A stretch of DNA of 64,000 bases from Hyphomonadaceae bacterium (GTDB lineage Bacteria > Pseudomonadota > Alphaproteobacteria > Caulobacterales > Aquidulcibacteraceae). The notes beneath the pieces were generated by a model. That model did no database searches. It saw only the letters and a program-made list of their open reading frames with translations, and was not told where the DNA came from. The position numbers and the translations under genes were made by a program. The stretch lies in assembly GCA_021731815.1 (NCBI GenBank), contig JAKFWO010000009.1:1-64000 (forward strand). The letters are read 5' to 3'. Shown piece after piece: positions 34,675 through 45,424 of the stretch; the first letter of the stretch is position 1; each line of letters opens with the position of its first letter.

Positions 34675-36531
34675 TCAGCCCACGCTTTCGCTCATTTTCT
34701 CGCGGCGTTTGCGTTCATTGGGGTCGAGCCAGCGTTTGCGCACGCGAATGGCCTTCGGCGTAACTTCCACCAATTCGCTGTCCTCGATCCAGGAAATCGC
34801 CCGCTCCAGCGTGAGCTTGTGGGGCGGGGTGAGGCGGATCGCCTCGTCCTTGCCCGAGGCCCGCACATTGGTCAGTTTCTTGGCCTTCATCGGATTGACT
34901 TCGAGGTCGTCGGCGCGGGAATTTTCGCCGATGATCATGCCTTCATACACCGCCTCGCCCGGATCGACGAACAACACGCCGCGATCCTCGAGATTCCACA
35001 GGGCATAGGCCGTCGTCTCGCCGATTTCATTGGAAATCAGCGCGCCATTGCGCCGGCCCGGAATATCGCCGGCATGGGGCAGATAATCGAGAAACACCCG
35101 GTTCATCACCCCCGCCCCGCGGGTATCGGTCATGAATTCCGAGTGATAGCCCACCAGCCCGCGCGAGGGGCCGTGAAAGACCAACCGCGTCTTGGCACTG
35201 CCGGACGGGCGCATATCATTCATCTGCGACTTGCGCTGCGCCAGTTTTTCGATCACTGCCCCGGAATATTCATCATCGACATCGATGACGATTTCCTCGA
35301 AGGGTTCGAGCACCGCGCCGGTTTCCTCGTCCCGCCGGTACAGCACGCGCGGACGCGAGATGGACAATTCGAAGCCTTCACGGCGCATGCTCTCGATCAG
35401 CACACCCAATTGCAATTCGCCGCGCCCGGCCAGTTCATAGGCGTCTTTGTCCGCGGTTTCGGTGACCTTGATGGCGACATCGCCCTCGGCCTGGGCAAAC
35501 AGCCGCGCGCGGATGACCCGCGATTGTACCTTGTCGCCATCGCGGCCCGCCAATGGGCTGTCATTGATGGTTACGGTCACAGCCAGTGTCGGCGGATCGA
35601 TCGGGGTGGCGGGCACCGGTTCCTCGACCATGAGATCACAGATCGTATCGGCGACGGTTGCATGCGGCATTCCGGCAATGGCGATGATGTCACCGGCCTC
35701 GGCAAATTCCACCGGCACGCGGCGCAGGCCGCGATAGGCAAAAAGCTTTGACAGCCGCGCGCGCTCGATCTCGCGTCCGTCGCGCGACAGGGCCTTCACC
35801 GTCTGACCGACGGAAATGCGCCCGGATTCGACCCGGCCCGTGAGCGTCCGGCCCATGAAGGCATCCGAATCGAGGATCGTCGCCAGCATTTTGAAGGGCT
35901 GGTCGAGGAAACGCTGCGGCGCGGGATCCGGTACATGCGAAAGAATGAGCTCGAACAAAGGCTTCAGGCTCTCGCGCGCATCGCCCATGGAGGTCAGCGC
36001 CCAGCCTTCCTTGCCCGAGGCATAGACGAAGGGGAAATCGAGCTGCTCATCGCTCGCGCCGAGGGCTGCGAATAGATCGAACACGTCATTGACCGTCTTG
36101 TCGGGCTCGGCATTCGGCCGGTCGACCTTGTTGAGCACCACGATCGGCCGCAGCCCCAGCCGCAGCGCCTTGGACAACACGAATTTTGTCTGCGGCATCA
36201 CACCTTCGGCGGCATCCACCAGCAACAGGCAGCCATCGACCATGGACAGCACGCGCTCCACCTCGCCACCGAAATCGGCATGGCCCGGCGTGTCGACGAT
36301 GTTGAAATGCGTTTCGCCCGTGTCATTCGACCAGATGATCGAGGTGCATTTGGCGAGAATGGTGATGCCGCGCTCCCGCTCCTGCGGGTTGGAATCCATT
36401 GCGCGCTCCTGGCGCGCCTCGTTCTCCCGATAGGCCCCGCCCTGGGCGAGCATCTGATCGACCAGAGTGGTCTTGCCATGGTCGACATGGGCGATGATGG
36501 CGACGTTGCGCAGTCGGCGCGCAGCGGTCAT
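34675..36531 (-). CDS. typA: Ribosome-associated translational GTPase TypA/BipA
   Basis: GTPase of the EF-G family that acts in 50S assembly and stress responses. 618 residues from ATG 36531. G1 AHVDHGKTT, switch region [13 protein letters not shown]3 [14 protein letters not shown] and G4 NKVDRP are all present, then the beta-barrel domain and the BipA-specific C-terminus ending [37 protein letters not shown]. The start is fixed by the conserved [15 protein letters not shown]. It is a single gene transcribed away from the tRNA and rfb genes. Confidence 0.97.
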   Translation of the reverse strand: MTAARRLRNVAIIAHVDHGKTTLVDQMLAQGGAYRENEARQERAMDSNPQERERGITILAKCTSIIWSNDTGETHFNIVDTPGHADFGGEVERVLSMVDGCLLLVDAAEGVMPQTKFVLSKALRLGLRPIVVLNKVDRPNAEPDKTVNDVFDLFAALGASDEQLDFPFVYASGKEGWALTSMGDARESLKPLFELILSHVPDPAPQRFLDQPFKMLATILDSDAFMGRTLTGRVESGRISVGQTVKALSRDGREIERARLSKLFAYRGLRRVPVEFAEAGDIIAIAGMPHATVADTICDLMVEEPVPATPIDPPTLAVTVTINDSPLAGRDGDKVQSRVIRARLFAQAEGDVAIKVTETADKDAYELAGRGELQLGVLIESMRREGFELSISRPRVLYRRDEETGAVLEPFEEIVIDVDDEYSGAVIEKLAQRKSQMNDMRPSGSAKTRLVFHGPSRGLVGYHSEFMTDTRGAGVMNRVFLDYLPHAGDIPGRRNGALISNEIGETTAYALWNLEDRGVLFVDPGEAVYEGMIIGENSRADDLEVNPMKAKKLTNVRASGKDEAIRLTPPHKLTLERAISWIEDSELVEVTPKAIRVRKRWLDPNERKRREKMSESVG

Positions 36532-36639
36532 GGTCGTCTCCGGGAAAAGGGGCTGTTGGCGCGCCTTATAGGCATCCAGCGGCCAGGAAGATACGCCCCA
36601 ACAGCTAAATTCGGCAAAACACCCACACAAATCGCCTTT

Positions 36640-36668
36640 TTGCCATAATGCATGTTGTTAAAAATACT
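36640..36668 (+). promoter_or_regulatory. Possible sigma-70-type promoter of the tRNA gene
   Basis: TTGCCA (36640-36645), 17-base spacer, AATACT (36663-36668), 46 bases before the tRNA. Four of six bases match each consensus hexamer, in an AT-rich patch unusual for this GC-rich DNA. Confidence 0.4.
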
Positions 36669-36713
36669 CCCCAGCCCACAAATCTTCGGCTAAGGACTTC
36701 GCCTCTCCATCAC

Positions 36714-36788
36714 GGGCGCGTAGCTTAACGGCAGAGCCGGCGGCTCATAACCGCTCAAGTGCGGGTTCGACTCCTGCCGCGCCCACCA
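36714..36788 (+). tRNA. tRNA with CAT anticodon (elongator Met, or Ile2)
   Basis: 75 bases including encoded CCA. Acceptor stem GGGCGCG with CGCGCCC, short D loop, anticodon stem GGCGG/CCGCT around CTCATAA (anticodon 36746-36748), T arm GCGGGTTCGACTCCTGC. The paired 1-72 position (G-C) excludes the initiator tRNA. CAT can mean elongator methionine or lysidine-modified isoleucine; sequence alone does not decide. Confidence 0.93.
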
Positions 36789-36881
36789 TCTTTTGTTTGC
36801 CCGGTATCGGATCCCGGCCGGAGCCTCGCGCTCCTCGATGTGTAGAAGAAAGAAAGCTCAGGCCTTTCAGCGGAGAAAAAG

Positions 36882-37424
36882 GTGAAATTCCGAAATTTCG
36901 ACATCGATGGGCCGAAACTGATTTCGCCGACCCGGTTTAGCGATTTGCGCGGTTTTTTTCATGAAACATGGAAGGATGAATGGTTTCGCGCCAATATCGC
37001 CGATACCGGCTTTGTGCAGGACAATGAATCCTGTTCAGCGGCACAGGGCACCATTCGCGGCCTGCATTTCCAGCGCGAGCCCATGGCCCAGGGCAAACTC
37101 GTCCGCTGTGTGTCGGGGGCCATTTTCGATGTGGCGGTGGATATCAACCGGCACTCGCCGAATTTCGGCCGCTGGGTCAGCGCGGTGCTCAGCGGCGAGA
37201 ATGGCGACCAGATGTGGGTTCCGGCCGGATTCGCCCACGGATTCTGCACCATCGCGCCCAATTCCATCGTCAGCTACAAGGTGACGTGCCATTATTCACG
37301 GCCACATGATGCCGGGATCGCCTTTGACGATTCTGACCTTGCGATCCAATGGCCTGTTGATCGAAGCGAAGCGATCCTGTCGGACAAGGATCGCGACTTG
37401 CCCTTGCTGGCGACGCTGCTTTAG
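36882..37424 (+). CDS. rfbC: dTDP-4-dehydrorhamnose 3,5-epimerase
   Basis: Third enzyme of dTDP-L-rhamnose synthesis. 180 residues of the cupin-fold RmlC family: SPTRFSDLRGFFHETW, QDNESCSAAQGTIRGLHFQ with the catalytic histidine, GAIFDVAVDINRHSPNFG, VPAGFAHGF and YKVTCHYSRPHDAGI. The start is GTG 36882 with GGAG upstream. First gene of an rfbCBDA cluster, 93 bases after the tRNA. Confidence 0.95.
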   Translation: MKFRNFDIDGPKLISPTRFSDLRGFFHETWKDEWFRANIADTGFVQDNESCSAAQGTIRGLHFQREPMAQGKLVRCVSGAIFDVAVDINRHSPNFGRWVSAVLSGENGDQMWVPAGFAHGFCTIAPNSIVSYKVTCHYSRPHDAGIAFDDSDLAIQWPVDRSEAILSDKDRDLPLLATLL

Positions 37425-37475
37425 AGTCATGGTCCTGGGGTGATTCACCGCAAAATGCGCATTCGTGTGGGTAAG

Positions 37476-38522
37476 ATGCGAATATTGGTGACCGGCGGGG
37501 CAGGTTTTATCGGGTCGGCCCTGGTGCGCCTGCTGATCGGCGAGGGCCATCAGGTGCTCAATGTCGACAAGCTGACCTATGCCGGCAATCCCGCTTCGCT
37601 TGCAGACATCGCCACGTCGCCCGGTTACCGTTTCCTTCAGGCCGATATCGCAGATCGCGCCGCGATGGATACCGCCCTTGCCGGGTTCCGGCCCCAATTG
37701 GTGATGCATCTGGCGGCTGAAAGCCATGTCGACCGGTCGATCAATGCTGCCGGGGGGTTCATCCACAGCAATATTCTCGGCACATTTACCCTGCTCGAGG
37801 CCGCCCGGCATTTTTGGGCCTCGCAGCCGGCCAGTGACCGGAGCGAATTCCGCTTTCTCCATGTCTCGACCGATGAGGTCTTCGGCTCGCTGGGGGCCGA
37901 TGGCCTGTTCAGCGAGACCACCCCCTATGATCCCTCCTCGCCCTATTCGGCGTCCAAGGCGGCCTCCGACCATCTGGTCCGGGCCTGGGGCCGGACCTAT
38001 GGGCTGCCGATCCTTGTTTCAAATTGCTCGAATAATTACGGACCCCGGCATTTTCCGGAAAAACTGATCCCGCTCAACATTCTCAATGCGCTGGAAGGCA
38101 AGCCGCTGACCGTCTATGGGGACGGGTCAAATATCCGCGACTGGCTGTTTGTCGAGGATCACGCGCGCGCCCTGTGGCTGATTGCCACGCAAGGGCGAGT
38201 GGGCGAAACCTACACGATCGGCGGGCGTAACGAGCACTCGAATCTCCACGTGGTCGAACGGATCTGCGCGCTGATGGACGAGCTTGCGCCCAAAAACCAT
38301 CCTCATGCCGATCTGATCACCTTTGTGGCCGATCGCCCGGGGCATGACCATCGCTACGCCATCGATGCCGGCAAGCTGGAAAAGGAGCTGGGCTGGAGGG
38401 CTGCCGAGAGTTTCGACAGCGGCCTGCGCAAGACCGTGGAATGGTATTTGGCCAATGAAGCGTGGTGGGGGCCGCTGCGCGGCGGAATCTATGCGGGTGA
38501 GCGCCTGGGAATAGTGACCTGA
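37476..38522 (+). CDS. rfbB: dTDP-glucose 4,6-dehydratase
   Basis: Second enzyme of dTDP-L-rhamnose synthesis; NAD-dependent extended SDR of 348 residues. Rossmann GGAGFIGS at the N-terminus, [24 protein letters not shown], the catalytic [15 protein letters not shown] (YxxxK), [14 protein letters not shown] and [15 protein letters not shown] are all in place. ATG 37476 is chosen because the nucleotide-binding strand follows at once; the frame opens at 37440. The last base of its TGA is the first base of the rfbD ATG (TGATG), so translation is coupled. Confidence 0.95.
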   Translation: MRILVTGGAGFIGSALVRLLIGEGHQVLNVDKLTYAGNPASLADIATSPGYRFLQADIADRAAMDTALAGFRPQLVMHLAAESHVDRSINAAGGFIHSNILGTFTLLEAARHFWASQPASDRSEFRFLHVSTDEVFGSLGADGLFSETTPYDPSSPYSASKAASDHLVRAWGRTYGLPILVSNCSNNYGPRHFPEKLIPLNILNALEGKPLTVYGDGSNIRDWLFVEDHARALWLIATQGRVGETYTIGGRNEHSNLHVVERICALMDELAPKNHPHADLITFVADRPGHDHRYAIDAGKLEKELGWRAAESFDSGLRKTVEWYLANEAWWGPLRGGIYAGERLGIVT

Positions 38523-39427
38523 TGCCCCTGAAGATCCTCATCACCGGGAAAGAAGGCCAGGTCGATAGTGAATTCGCGCTGCGCGCCGCCGCGAGCCATG
38601 ACATCGAACTCACCCGCATCGGTCTCCCGGACTGCGATCTCGGCCGGCCGGAAAGCCTGCGCGCGCCGGTTCTTGCCGCGCGTCCGGATGTCATTATCTC
38701 CTCGGCCGCCTTTACCGCAGTGGATCGCTGCGAGGCCGAGGAAGATTTGGCCTTGCGGGTCAATGCCCATGGTCCCGGTGCTCTTGCCGGCCTCGCGGCC
38801 GAATTGGGCGTTCCGATCCTTCATCTCTCCACCGACTATGTCTTTTCTGGCGAAAAAACAACGCCATGGCAGGAAGATGATCTTCCCGCGCCGGTCAGCG
38901 CCTATGGGCGGACCAAGCTTGCCGGGGAGCTGGCAGTGCGTGCGGCGACCGATAATCATGTGATCCTGCGCACTGCCTGGGTCTATTCGGTCCATGGCAC
39001 CAATTTCGTGAAGACCATGCTGCGACTTGCCGAAACCCGCGACGAGATCAGCGTCGTCACCGATCAATGGGGTTGCCCGAGTTCAGCCGCTGAAATCGCC
39101 CGTGGGCTCGAGACCATTGCGCGCCGGGTCGCCGTCGATGCCAATCCCGCTTTGCGGGGGACATTTCATATGACCGGTCAGGGCGAGACCCATTGGGCGG
39201 GGTTTGCCGAGGTGATTTTCGAGGGTGCGCGCCGGCGCGGGGCAAAGGCCGCGCGAATTATCCCTATCGCTGGTTCAGCCTGGCCGAGTCCGGCGCGGCG
39301 GCCGGCCAATTCCCGTCTGAATTGCGACAGGCTCCGCGACATTTATGGGCTTGGCCTGGCACCATGGCGCGAATCGCTGGAGAAATGCCTCGATCAATTG
39401 ATCGGTCAAGCGAAAGAAATGTCATGA
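38522..39427 (+). CDS. rfbD: dTDP-4-dehydrorhamnose reductase
   Basis: Last enzyme of dTDP-L-rhamnose synthesis, NAD(P)H-dependent. 301 residues; [10 protein letters not shown] nucleotide-binding motif (second half GQVD instead of the usual GQLG), the strand [27 protein letters not shown], catalytic YGRTK and [16 protein letters not shown]. The C-terminal substrate domain contains [17 protein letters not shown]. Overlaps rfbB by one base and rfbA by four. Confidence 0.94.
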   Translation: MPLKILITGKEGQVDSEFALRAAASHDIELTRIGLPDCDLGRPESLRAPVLAARPDVIISSAAFTAVDRCEAEEDLALRVNAHGPGALAGLAAELGVPILHLSTDYVFSGEKTTPWQEDDLPAPVSAYGRTKLAGELAVRAATDNHVILRTAWVYSVHGTNFVKTMLRLAETRDEISVVTDQWGCPSSAAEIARGLETIARRVAVDANPALRGTFHMTGQGETHWAGFAEVIFEGARRRGAKAARIIPIAGSAWPSPARRPANSRLNCDRLRDIYGLGLAPWRESLEKCLDQLIGQAKEMS

Positions 39428-40287
39428 AGGGAATCATTCTGGCCGGAGGATCGGGCACCAGGCTCCATCCCATGACCCTGTGCATGTCAAAGCAGATGAT
39501 GCCGGTCTATGACAAACCGATGATCTATTACCCGCTGTCGACACTGATGCTGGCGGGAATTCGCGAGATCATGGTCATTTCCACCCCCCATGACCTGCCC
39601 CTGTTTCAGCGATTGCTGGGGGATGGCACGCAATGGGGAATGTCATTTCATTATACCGTTCAGCCGAGCCCCGATGGCCTCGCGCAAGCCTATCACATTG
39701 GTGCCGATTTTGTCGCTGGTGGAGCTTCGTGCCTGATTCTGGGCGATAATCTCTACCATGGGGCCGATCTCGAATCCCGGCTGGTGCAGGCGGCGGCGCG
39801 CGTGTCCGGGGCCAATGTGTTCGCCTATCAGGTCTCCGACCCCGAACGTTATGGCGTCGTGGAATTCGACGATCAATTCAGGGCTTTGTCGGTCGAGGAA
39901 AAACCTGCCCGGCCCAAATCCCACTGGGCGATCACCGGACTCTATTTCTACGACCAACAGGTGGTTGATATCGCTGCGAATATAAAACCCTCAGCCCGCG
40001 GCGAATATGAAATCACCGATGTCAATCGCATCTATCTCGAGCGCGGGCAATTGCAGGTCAGCCCGCTCGGCAGGGGCTATGCCTGGCTCGACACCGGCAC
40101 GCCCGACAGCCTGCTCGAAGCCGCCGAATTCGTGCGGGTGCTCGAAAAACGTCAGGGCTTCAAGATATCCTGCCCGGAGGAAATTGCCTGGCGCAAGGGT
40201 TTCATCACGGATTCCGAATTCGCTACCCTTTCCGGAAAACTGGGCAAAAGCGAATATGGCCAATATTTGCGCAAATTGCTTGGCTGA
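39424..40287 (+). CDS. rfbA: Glucose-1-phosphate thymidylyltransferase
   Basis: First enzyme of dTDP-L-rhamnose synthesis, joining dTTP and glucose-1-phosphate. 287 residues, starting [18 protein letters not shown], the nucleotidyltransferase signature, then [63 protein letters not shown] and [18 protein letters not shown]. The ATG overlaps the rfbD stop (ATGA). Last gene of the cluster; no glycosyltransferase follows directly, so rhamnosyl transfer must be done by enzymes encoded elsewhere, possibly those at 20.8-23 or 52.4-54.6 kb. Confidence 0.96.
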   Translation: MKGIILAGGSGTRLHPMTLCMSKQMMPVYDKPMIYYPLSTLMLAGIREIMVISTPHDLPLFQRLLGDGTQWGMSFHYTVQPSPDGLAQAYHIGADFVAGGASCLILGDNLYHGADLESRLVQAAARVSGANVFAYQVSDPERYGVVEFDDQFRALSVEEKPARPKSHWAITGLYFYDQQVVDIAANIKPSARGEYEITDVNRIYLERGQLQVSPLGRGYAWLDTGTPDSLLEAAEFVRVLEKRQGFKISCPEEIAWRKGFITDSEFATLSGKLGKSEYGQYLRKLLG

Positions 40288-40321
40288 AGGGGCCCGAATT
40301 CCGTGAATGCCCGGCACCCGG

Positions 40322-41464
<1,143 letters not shown>

Positions 41465-41691
41465 CTACGTCGAAATCCGCTGCGCCAGCCACAGGATGCG
41501 CCGCCGGATTGAACAAATGCCGAATTGGCGCCTCTCATACGCAGGGCGGCGCGCCGAATCAATTGGCGGTCGCCGCGGCACCGCCTTGATGCCTCCGGGA
41601 CTTGCGCGCCACACTGCCGTCTATAGTTTGGCGCGCGCGCCCGCACACACGCTTTTTCCTGTTCGTTCGGTGCCGGAGGCTAAACCTTTCG

Positions 41692-42036
41692 ATGGCTGAT
41701 GATCATCGTGAATCCCCTCACCGCAGCGCGGATGAATGCACCAATATGGGCGAGGTGCGCGCTGAAATCGATCGGATTGACCGCCTGCTCGTGCGGATCC
41801 TCGCCGAGCGCCAGAGTTATATGGACGCCGCCGCGCGCATCAAGCCCGACCGCCATGCGGTTCGCGACGAGGCACGCATTCGCGATGTTCTCGAAAAAGT
41901 TAAGGCTGCCGCCGACCGTGAGGGGCTTGCCTGGACGATCGCCGAACCCGTATGGCGCGAATTGATGGAGCGCTGCATCGCCTATGAATTCGAGGCCTTC
42001 GACGCCTTGCGCAAGCCGGTCAGTGCCAGCTCCTGA
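41692..42036 (+). CDS. Chorismate mutase (AroQ type II)
   Basis: Converts chorismate to prephenate for phenylalanine and tyrosine. 114 residues, all-helical: VRAEIDRIDRLLVRILAERQSYMDAAARIK contains the active-site Arg and the LL..R pattern of the AroQ monofunctional enzymes, followed by VRDEARIRDVLEKVKAAA and PVWRELMERCIAYEFEAF. ATG 41692 follows GGAGG at 12 bases. The 3' end overlaps the Hpt gene on the other strand by 55 bases. Confidence 0.9.
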   Translation: MADDHRESPHRSADECTNMGEVRAEIDRIDRLLVRILAERQSYMDAAARIKPDRHAVRDEARIRDVLEKVKAAADREGLAWTIAEPVWRELMERCIAYEFEAFDALRKPVSASS

Positions 42037-42371
42037 TCGAAACGCAGGGTTTCGGTCCGGGTTGCCTCGATCTGTTCGCGAATGTCCTGCATCGTCAATG
42101 CAATGCTGACCCGGCCGGGCGGTTCGGGGGCGAGGGTGAGGCGCTCGAGCTGCTCGCAGGAAGAAGCCAGCGCCACCGCCCCCACCCCGCGCGCCGAGCC
42201 CTTGAGCGAATGGGCGGCATTGCGCCACATGGCGGGATCGTGGTCGAGGTCGAAAAACGGTGCCCAGACATCGATCTGGTGGCGAAACAGGCCCAGCACT
42301 TCCTGCATCAGGGCGACATCGTCATAGGCCGCGCGACGCAAGAAATCGCGGTCGAGAACGGGTTCGGACAT
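41982..42371 (-). CDS. Hpt (histidine phosphotransfer) domain protein
   Basis: 129 residues forming a single Hpt four-helix bundle. The phosphoacceptor His54 is in NAAHSLKGSARGVGA, the classic HxLKGxA motif. It shuttles phosphate between a hybrid histidine kinase and response regulators. It is not ChpT, which has a different fold. No partner kinase is adjacent; ctrA is the only response regulator in the window and lies 15 kb away. The stop region overlaps the chorismate mutase 3' end by 55 bases, tail to tail. Confidence 0.85.
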   Translation of the reverse strand: MSEPVLDRDFLRRAAYDDVALMQEVLGLFRHQIDVWAPFFDLDHDPAMWRNAAHSLKGSARGVGAVALASSCEQLERLTLAPEPPGRVSIALTMQDIREQIEATRTETLRFDQELALTGLRKASKASNS

Positions 42372-42556
42372 GCGGCGAATCACTCCCTGGTCAGATACTC
42401 GCTGAAAAATACCGGAAAATTGCCCCGAACGCATCAGGCGCACATGAATTCGCGGAAAACCGGCCTGTCCGGCACGGCCCAATGGCACTTTCAAATTGAT
42501 CGAAGCCATGCGAGAGCTTTCCCGAAAATTGTTTCGATTTGCCGGAGATACGACAT

Positions 42557-43015
42557 ATGGGTGCTGTTGATCGCTTGCTGGAGATCGGCCTGGAATTGCC
42601 CGAGCCCGCGATTCCCGTAGCCAATTATGTGCCCTTTGTCCGCACGGGTTCGTTCGTTCACGTTTCAGGGCAGGTCTCTGTGGATGCCAATGGCGGGATC
42701 AAGGGCAAGGTCGGGCGCGATCTCAGCCTCGAACAGGGTCAGGCGGCAGCGCGGCTCTGTGCGATCAATCTGCTCGCCCAGATGCGGGCCGCCTGTGGCG
42801 GGGATCTCGACCGCGTGCGCCAGGTGGTCAAGCTCAATATTTTCGTCAATTGCACGCCGGATTTTGCCGCCATTCCGGCAGTCGGCAATGGGTGCTCGGA
42901 TCTCATCGCCGCAATTCTCGGCGATGCAGGCCGGCATGCGCGCTCGGCAGTGGGCTCGGTCAATCTGCCGCTGGATTTTGCCGTTGAGGTCGATGGCATT
43001 TTCGAGATCGCCTGA
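42557..43015 (+). CDS. RidA/YjgF family enamine deaminase-like protein
   Basis: 152 residues of the long RidA-like subgroup. Patterns: FVRTGSFVHVSGQVSVD, DRVRQVVKLNIFVNCTPDFAAIPAVGNG and RSAVGSVNLPLDFAVEVDGIFEIA, the arginine in RSAVG matching the catalytic arginine of RidA. Members hydrolyse reactive enamine/imine intermediates; the substrate of this subgroup is uncertain. ATG 42557 has GGAGA upstream; ATG 42539 is possible. The next gene starts 17 bases later, so they are likely cotranscribed. Confidence 0.87.
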   Translation: MGAVDRLLEIGLELPEPAIPVANYVPFVRTGSFVHVSGQVSVDANGGIKGKVGRDLSLEQGQAAARLCAINLLAQMRAACGGDLDRVRQVVKLNIFVNCTPDFAAIPAVGNGCSDLIAAILGDAGRHARSAVGSVNLPLDFAVEVDGIFEIA

Positions 43016-43032
43016 CTGCGCGCGCTGCGGTA

Positions 43033-44232
43033 ATGGCCTCCGATTCCACGCCTGCGGATCGCGCAACAGTGAAAATCACCCTTGCCGAGGGGCTGAAATC
43101 CGTCGGACGCGATGAATGGGACGCGGTCGCCAATCCGGCGGATCGCCCCTTCGATCCATTTCTGGGCTGGGATTATCTTGAGGCGCTGGAAAATTCGGGC
43201 GCCGTGAGCGCGCGCGAGGGCTGGGCCCCCCATCACCTCCTTGCGCGTGACGGAACAGGCGCGCTGGCGGGCGCGATGCCCTTATATCTCAAGGGGCATT
43301 CTTATGGCGAATATGTGTTCGACCACGCCTGGGCGGAAGCGTTCGGCCGGGCTGGCGGACGCTATTACCCGAAATTGCTGAGCGCCGTGCCCTTCACGCC
43401 TGTGACAGGGCGCCGGCGGCTCACGCGACCGGGACCCGATCGCGCCGGAACCGAACGGGCATTGCTCAATTCCGCGATCTCACTCGCAGCCGATAACCGG
43501 ATTTCAGGCCTGCACATCAATTTCCCCGAGGCAACGGAATGGCAGGCGCTTGGCGAGGCCGGGATGCTGTTGCGCCAGGACAATCAATATATTTTCGAAA
43601 ACCGCAATTATCGCGATTTCGACGATTTTCTTTCGGTCCTGTCATCAGAAAAGCGAAAAAATCTGCGCAAGGAACGCCTCCGTGCCCGCGAGGGGCTGAA
43701 TATCCGCGCTTTGACCGGAAGCGCGATCTCAGAACAGGATTGGGACCATTTCTTCGCGTTTTACATGGATACCGGCGCGCGCAAATGGGGCCAGCCATAT
43801 CTCAACCGCCTCACCTTCGCCTTGTTTCACGAAAGATTGCGCGACCATATCCTGCTGGTACTTGCTGATCGCGGGGGGAAACCCATTGCGGGGGCGCTGA
43901 ATTTCATTGGCTCGGACGCGCTCTTTGGCCGCTATTGGGGCGCCAGCGAATTCGTATCCGGCCTGCATTTCGAACTCTGTTATTACCAGGCAATCGATTT
44001 CGCGTTGGCGCGCGGCCTGTCGCGGGTCGAGGCCGGGGCGCAAGGCGACCACAAACTCGCCCGCGGCTATGCCCCGAAAGCGGTTTATTCCGCGCATTGG
44101 ATTGCCGATCCCGGATTTCGGGCGGCCATTGCCGGGTTTCTGGACAAAGAGCGCCGGGCGGTGGAAGCCCAGATCGCCGCGCTCGGCGAATATACGCCCT
44201 TTCGCAAGGGCCCGGCGGGTGACGGGGACTAG
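43033..44232 (+). CDS. Peptidogalycan biosynthesis/FemAB-like GNAT protein (DUF482)
   Basis: 399 residues of the alphaproteobacterial DUF482 family, built from two GNAT-type folds. Recognised by NPFLGWDYLEALE-like start (PFDPFLGWDYLEALENSG), VFDHAWAEAFGRAGGRYYPKLLSAVPFTPVTG, the middle RKNLRKERLRA and FGRYWGASEFVSGLHFELCYYQAIDFAL, and AGAQGDHKLARGYAPK. Named for possible roles in peptidoglycan or polysaccharide modification; biochemical activity is not proven. Follows the RidA gene closely. Confidence 0.88.
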   Translation: MASDSTPADRATVKITLAEGLKSVGRDEWDAVANPADRPFDPFLGWDYLEALENSGAVSAREGWAPHHLLARDGTGALAGAMPLYLKGHSYGEYVFDHAWAEAFGRAGGRYYPKLLSAVPFTPVTGRRRLTRPGPDRAGTERALLNSAISLAADNRISGLHINFPEATEWQALGEAGMLLRQDNQYIFENRNYRDFDDFLSVLSSEKRKNLRKERLRAREGLNIRALTGSAISEQDWDHFFAFYMDTGARKWGQPYLNRLTFALFHERLRDHILLVLADRGGKPIAGALNFIGSDALFGRYWGASEFVSGLHFELCYYQAIDFALARGLSRVEAGAQGDHKLARGYAPKAVYSAHWIADPGFRAAIAGFLDKERRAVEAQIAALGEYTPFRKGPAGDGD

Positions 44233-44671
44233 CTGTCTTGCCTCAACAGGATATTGGCGATTGCGCGACAGGCCGTCTGCCCATGCGAGGTCAATATTCG
44301 TCCGGCGGACAGAGTAATCCATTGTTTTCATAAAAACCAAGGTGTTGCTGGTGCTACAGGCGGGCGCGCGCGTCCGCGGCGAGGGCAAGGATTCATGCAG
44401 CAAATTCAACCCATGGTTTGGCCGAAAACCATCCCTTGAAAATCCACATCTTGAGCATTCTGAATTCAGAAACCCGGTTCGAATTCCCTTGACAACGCTC
44501 GAAATCCCCGGCGCCGGGACACGGCCTTTCCTTGAAATTTGACGCAAACGGCAAGTACGTCCATCATTCATGAATTCCGGATCCAGACAGGGTCGGAATT
44601 TACCCATGAACGCCGCGCGCCTGTCCACATCTCGCAAATGGCACTGACAATCAGGGATTTGAGCCAAGGAC
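44233..44671. other. Intergenic region with degenerate compound palindrome
   Basis: 439 bases upstream of the TetR gene. A diverged half of the compound palindrome is at 44452-44500. No gene seen. The promoter of the TetR-Nudix operon should lie in the last 150 bases. Confidence 0.55.
44452..44500. repeat. Compound palindrome remnant, copy E (second hairpin only)
   Basis: GAGCATTCTGAATTCAGA...CCTTGACAACGCTC keeps the order of the second hairpin in copies B and C but has lost perfect pairing. Confidence 0.55.
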
Positions 44672-45421
44672 ATGTCCAGTCTCGCATCCGATAATGGAAC
44701 CGACCCAACCGAACACGTTTCGGGAATGGCGGCCGAACTCACGGGAGAGGACAATGTACCCGGCGCGAGTCCGTCGGACCGCCGCCGCAAAAGGGTGCGC
44801 GAGGCAATCATTCTCGCCGCCGAGCAGGTTTTTGCCGCCGAAGGCGCGCAAGGCCTGTCGATCCGCCGCCTCGCGGAAGCTGTCGATTATTCTCCGGCGG
44901 CGCTTTACAAATATTTTCCCTCCAAGGGCGCGGTGATCGCGGCACTCAAGGAGGCGTTTTTTGAGAAGCTGGTCGGCCGAATGGAGGATCCCGCGGCGCT
45001 GGCGGGCGATGCCATCGGCAATTTGCGGCGGGCCTTCATCACTTATGTGGAGATCGGCGTTTCCCATCCCAATCATTACGCTGCCGCTTTTGCGTCAAAA
45101 GGCGAGGACGATTTCGTCACGCCGGCCGAGGAATGTAATAACAGCGAAAAGGCCTATCAGTTCCTGCTGGCGCGCGTCGAGCATGGCGTTCGTTCCCGCC
45201 AGCTTGCGGACATCAACCCGGTCTATGCCAGCCTGTCCCTGTGGGCGTCAATGCATGGCTTGACCATGTTGATGGTCAGCCTGCCGCGCTTTCCGGAATT
45301 TGCGGATCCGGAGTTACAGATTTCACGCCGGCAATTCATTGAATATCACGCCGACCTCGCTTTGCGCGGACTGGCGGCCTGCACCGCCCCGGTTCCGATC
45401 GCGCCGCCGCGGCAGGGCTGA
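44672..45421 (+). CDS. TetR family transcriptional regulator
   Basis: 249 residues. The helix-turn-helix is clear: REAIILAAEQVFAAEGAQGLSIRRLAEAVDYSPAALYKYFPSKGAVIAAL. The ligand-binding part is all-helical and variable (TetR_C_33/WHG-like pattern with PNHYAAAF). The N-terminus has about 35 extra disordered residues. AAGGA precedes ATG 44672. It is followed after three bases by a Nudix gene, so they form an operon, and the regulator probably controls itself. Confidence 0.9.
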   Translation: MSSLASDNGTDPTEHVSGMAAELTGEDNVPGASPSDRRRKRVREAIILAAEQVFAAEGAQGLSIRRLAEAVDYSPAALYKYFPSKGAVIAALKEAFFEKLVGRMEDPAALAGDAIGNLRRAFITYVEIGVSHPNHYAAAFASKGEDDFVTPAEECNNSEKAYQFLLARVEHGVRSRQLADINPVYASLSLWASMHGLTMLMVSLPRFPEFADPELQISRRQFIEYHADLALRGLAACTAPVPIAPPRQG

Positions 45422-45424
45422 ATC

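Noticed and set aside
36714-36788. Integration of a genomic island at the tRNA
   Set aside because: No integrase, no duplicated tRNA end and an ordinary rfb operon next to it.
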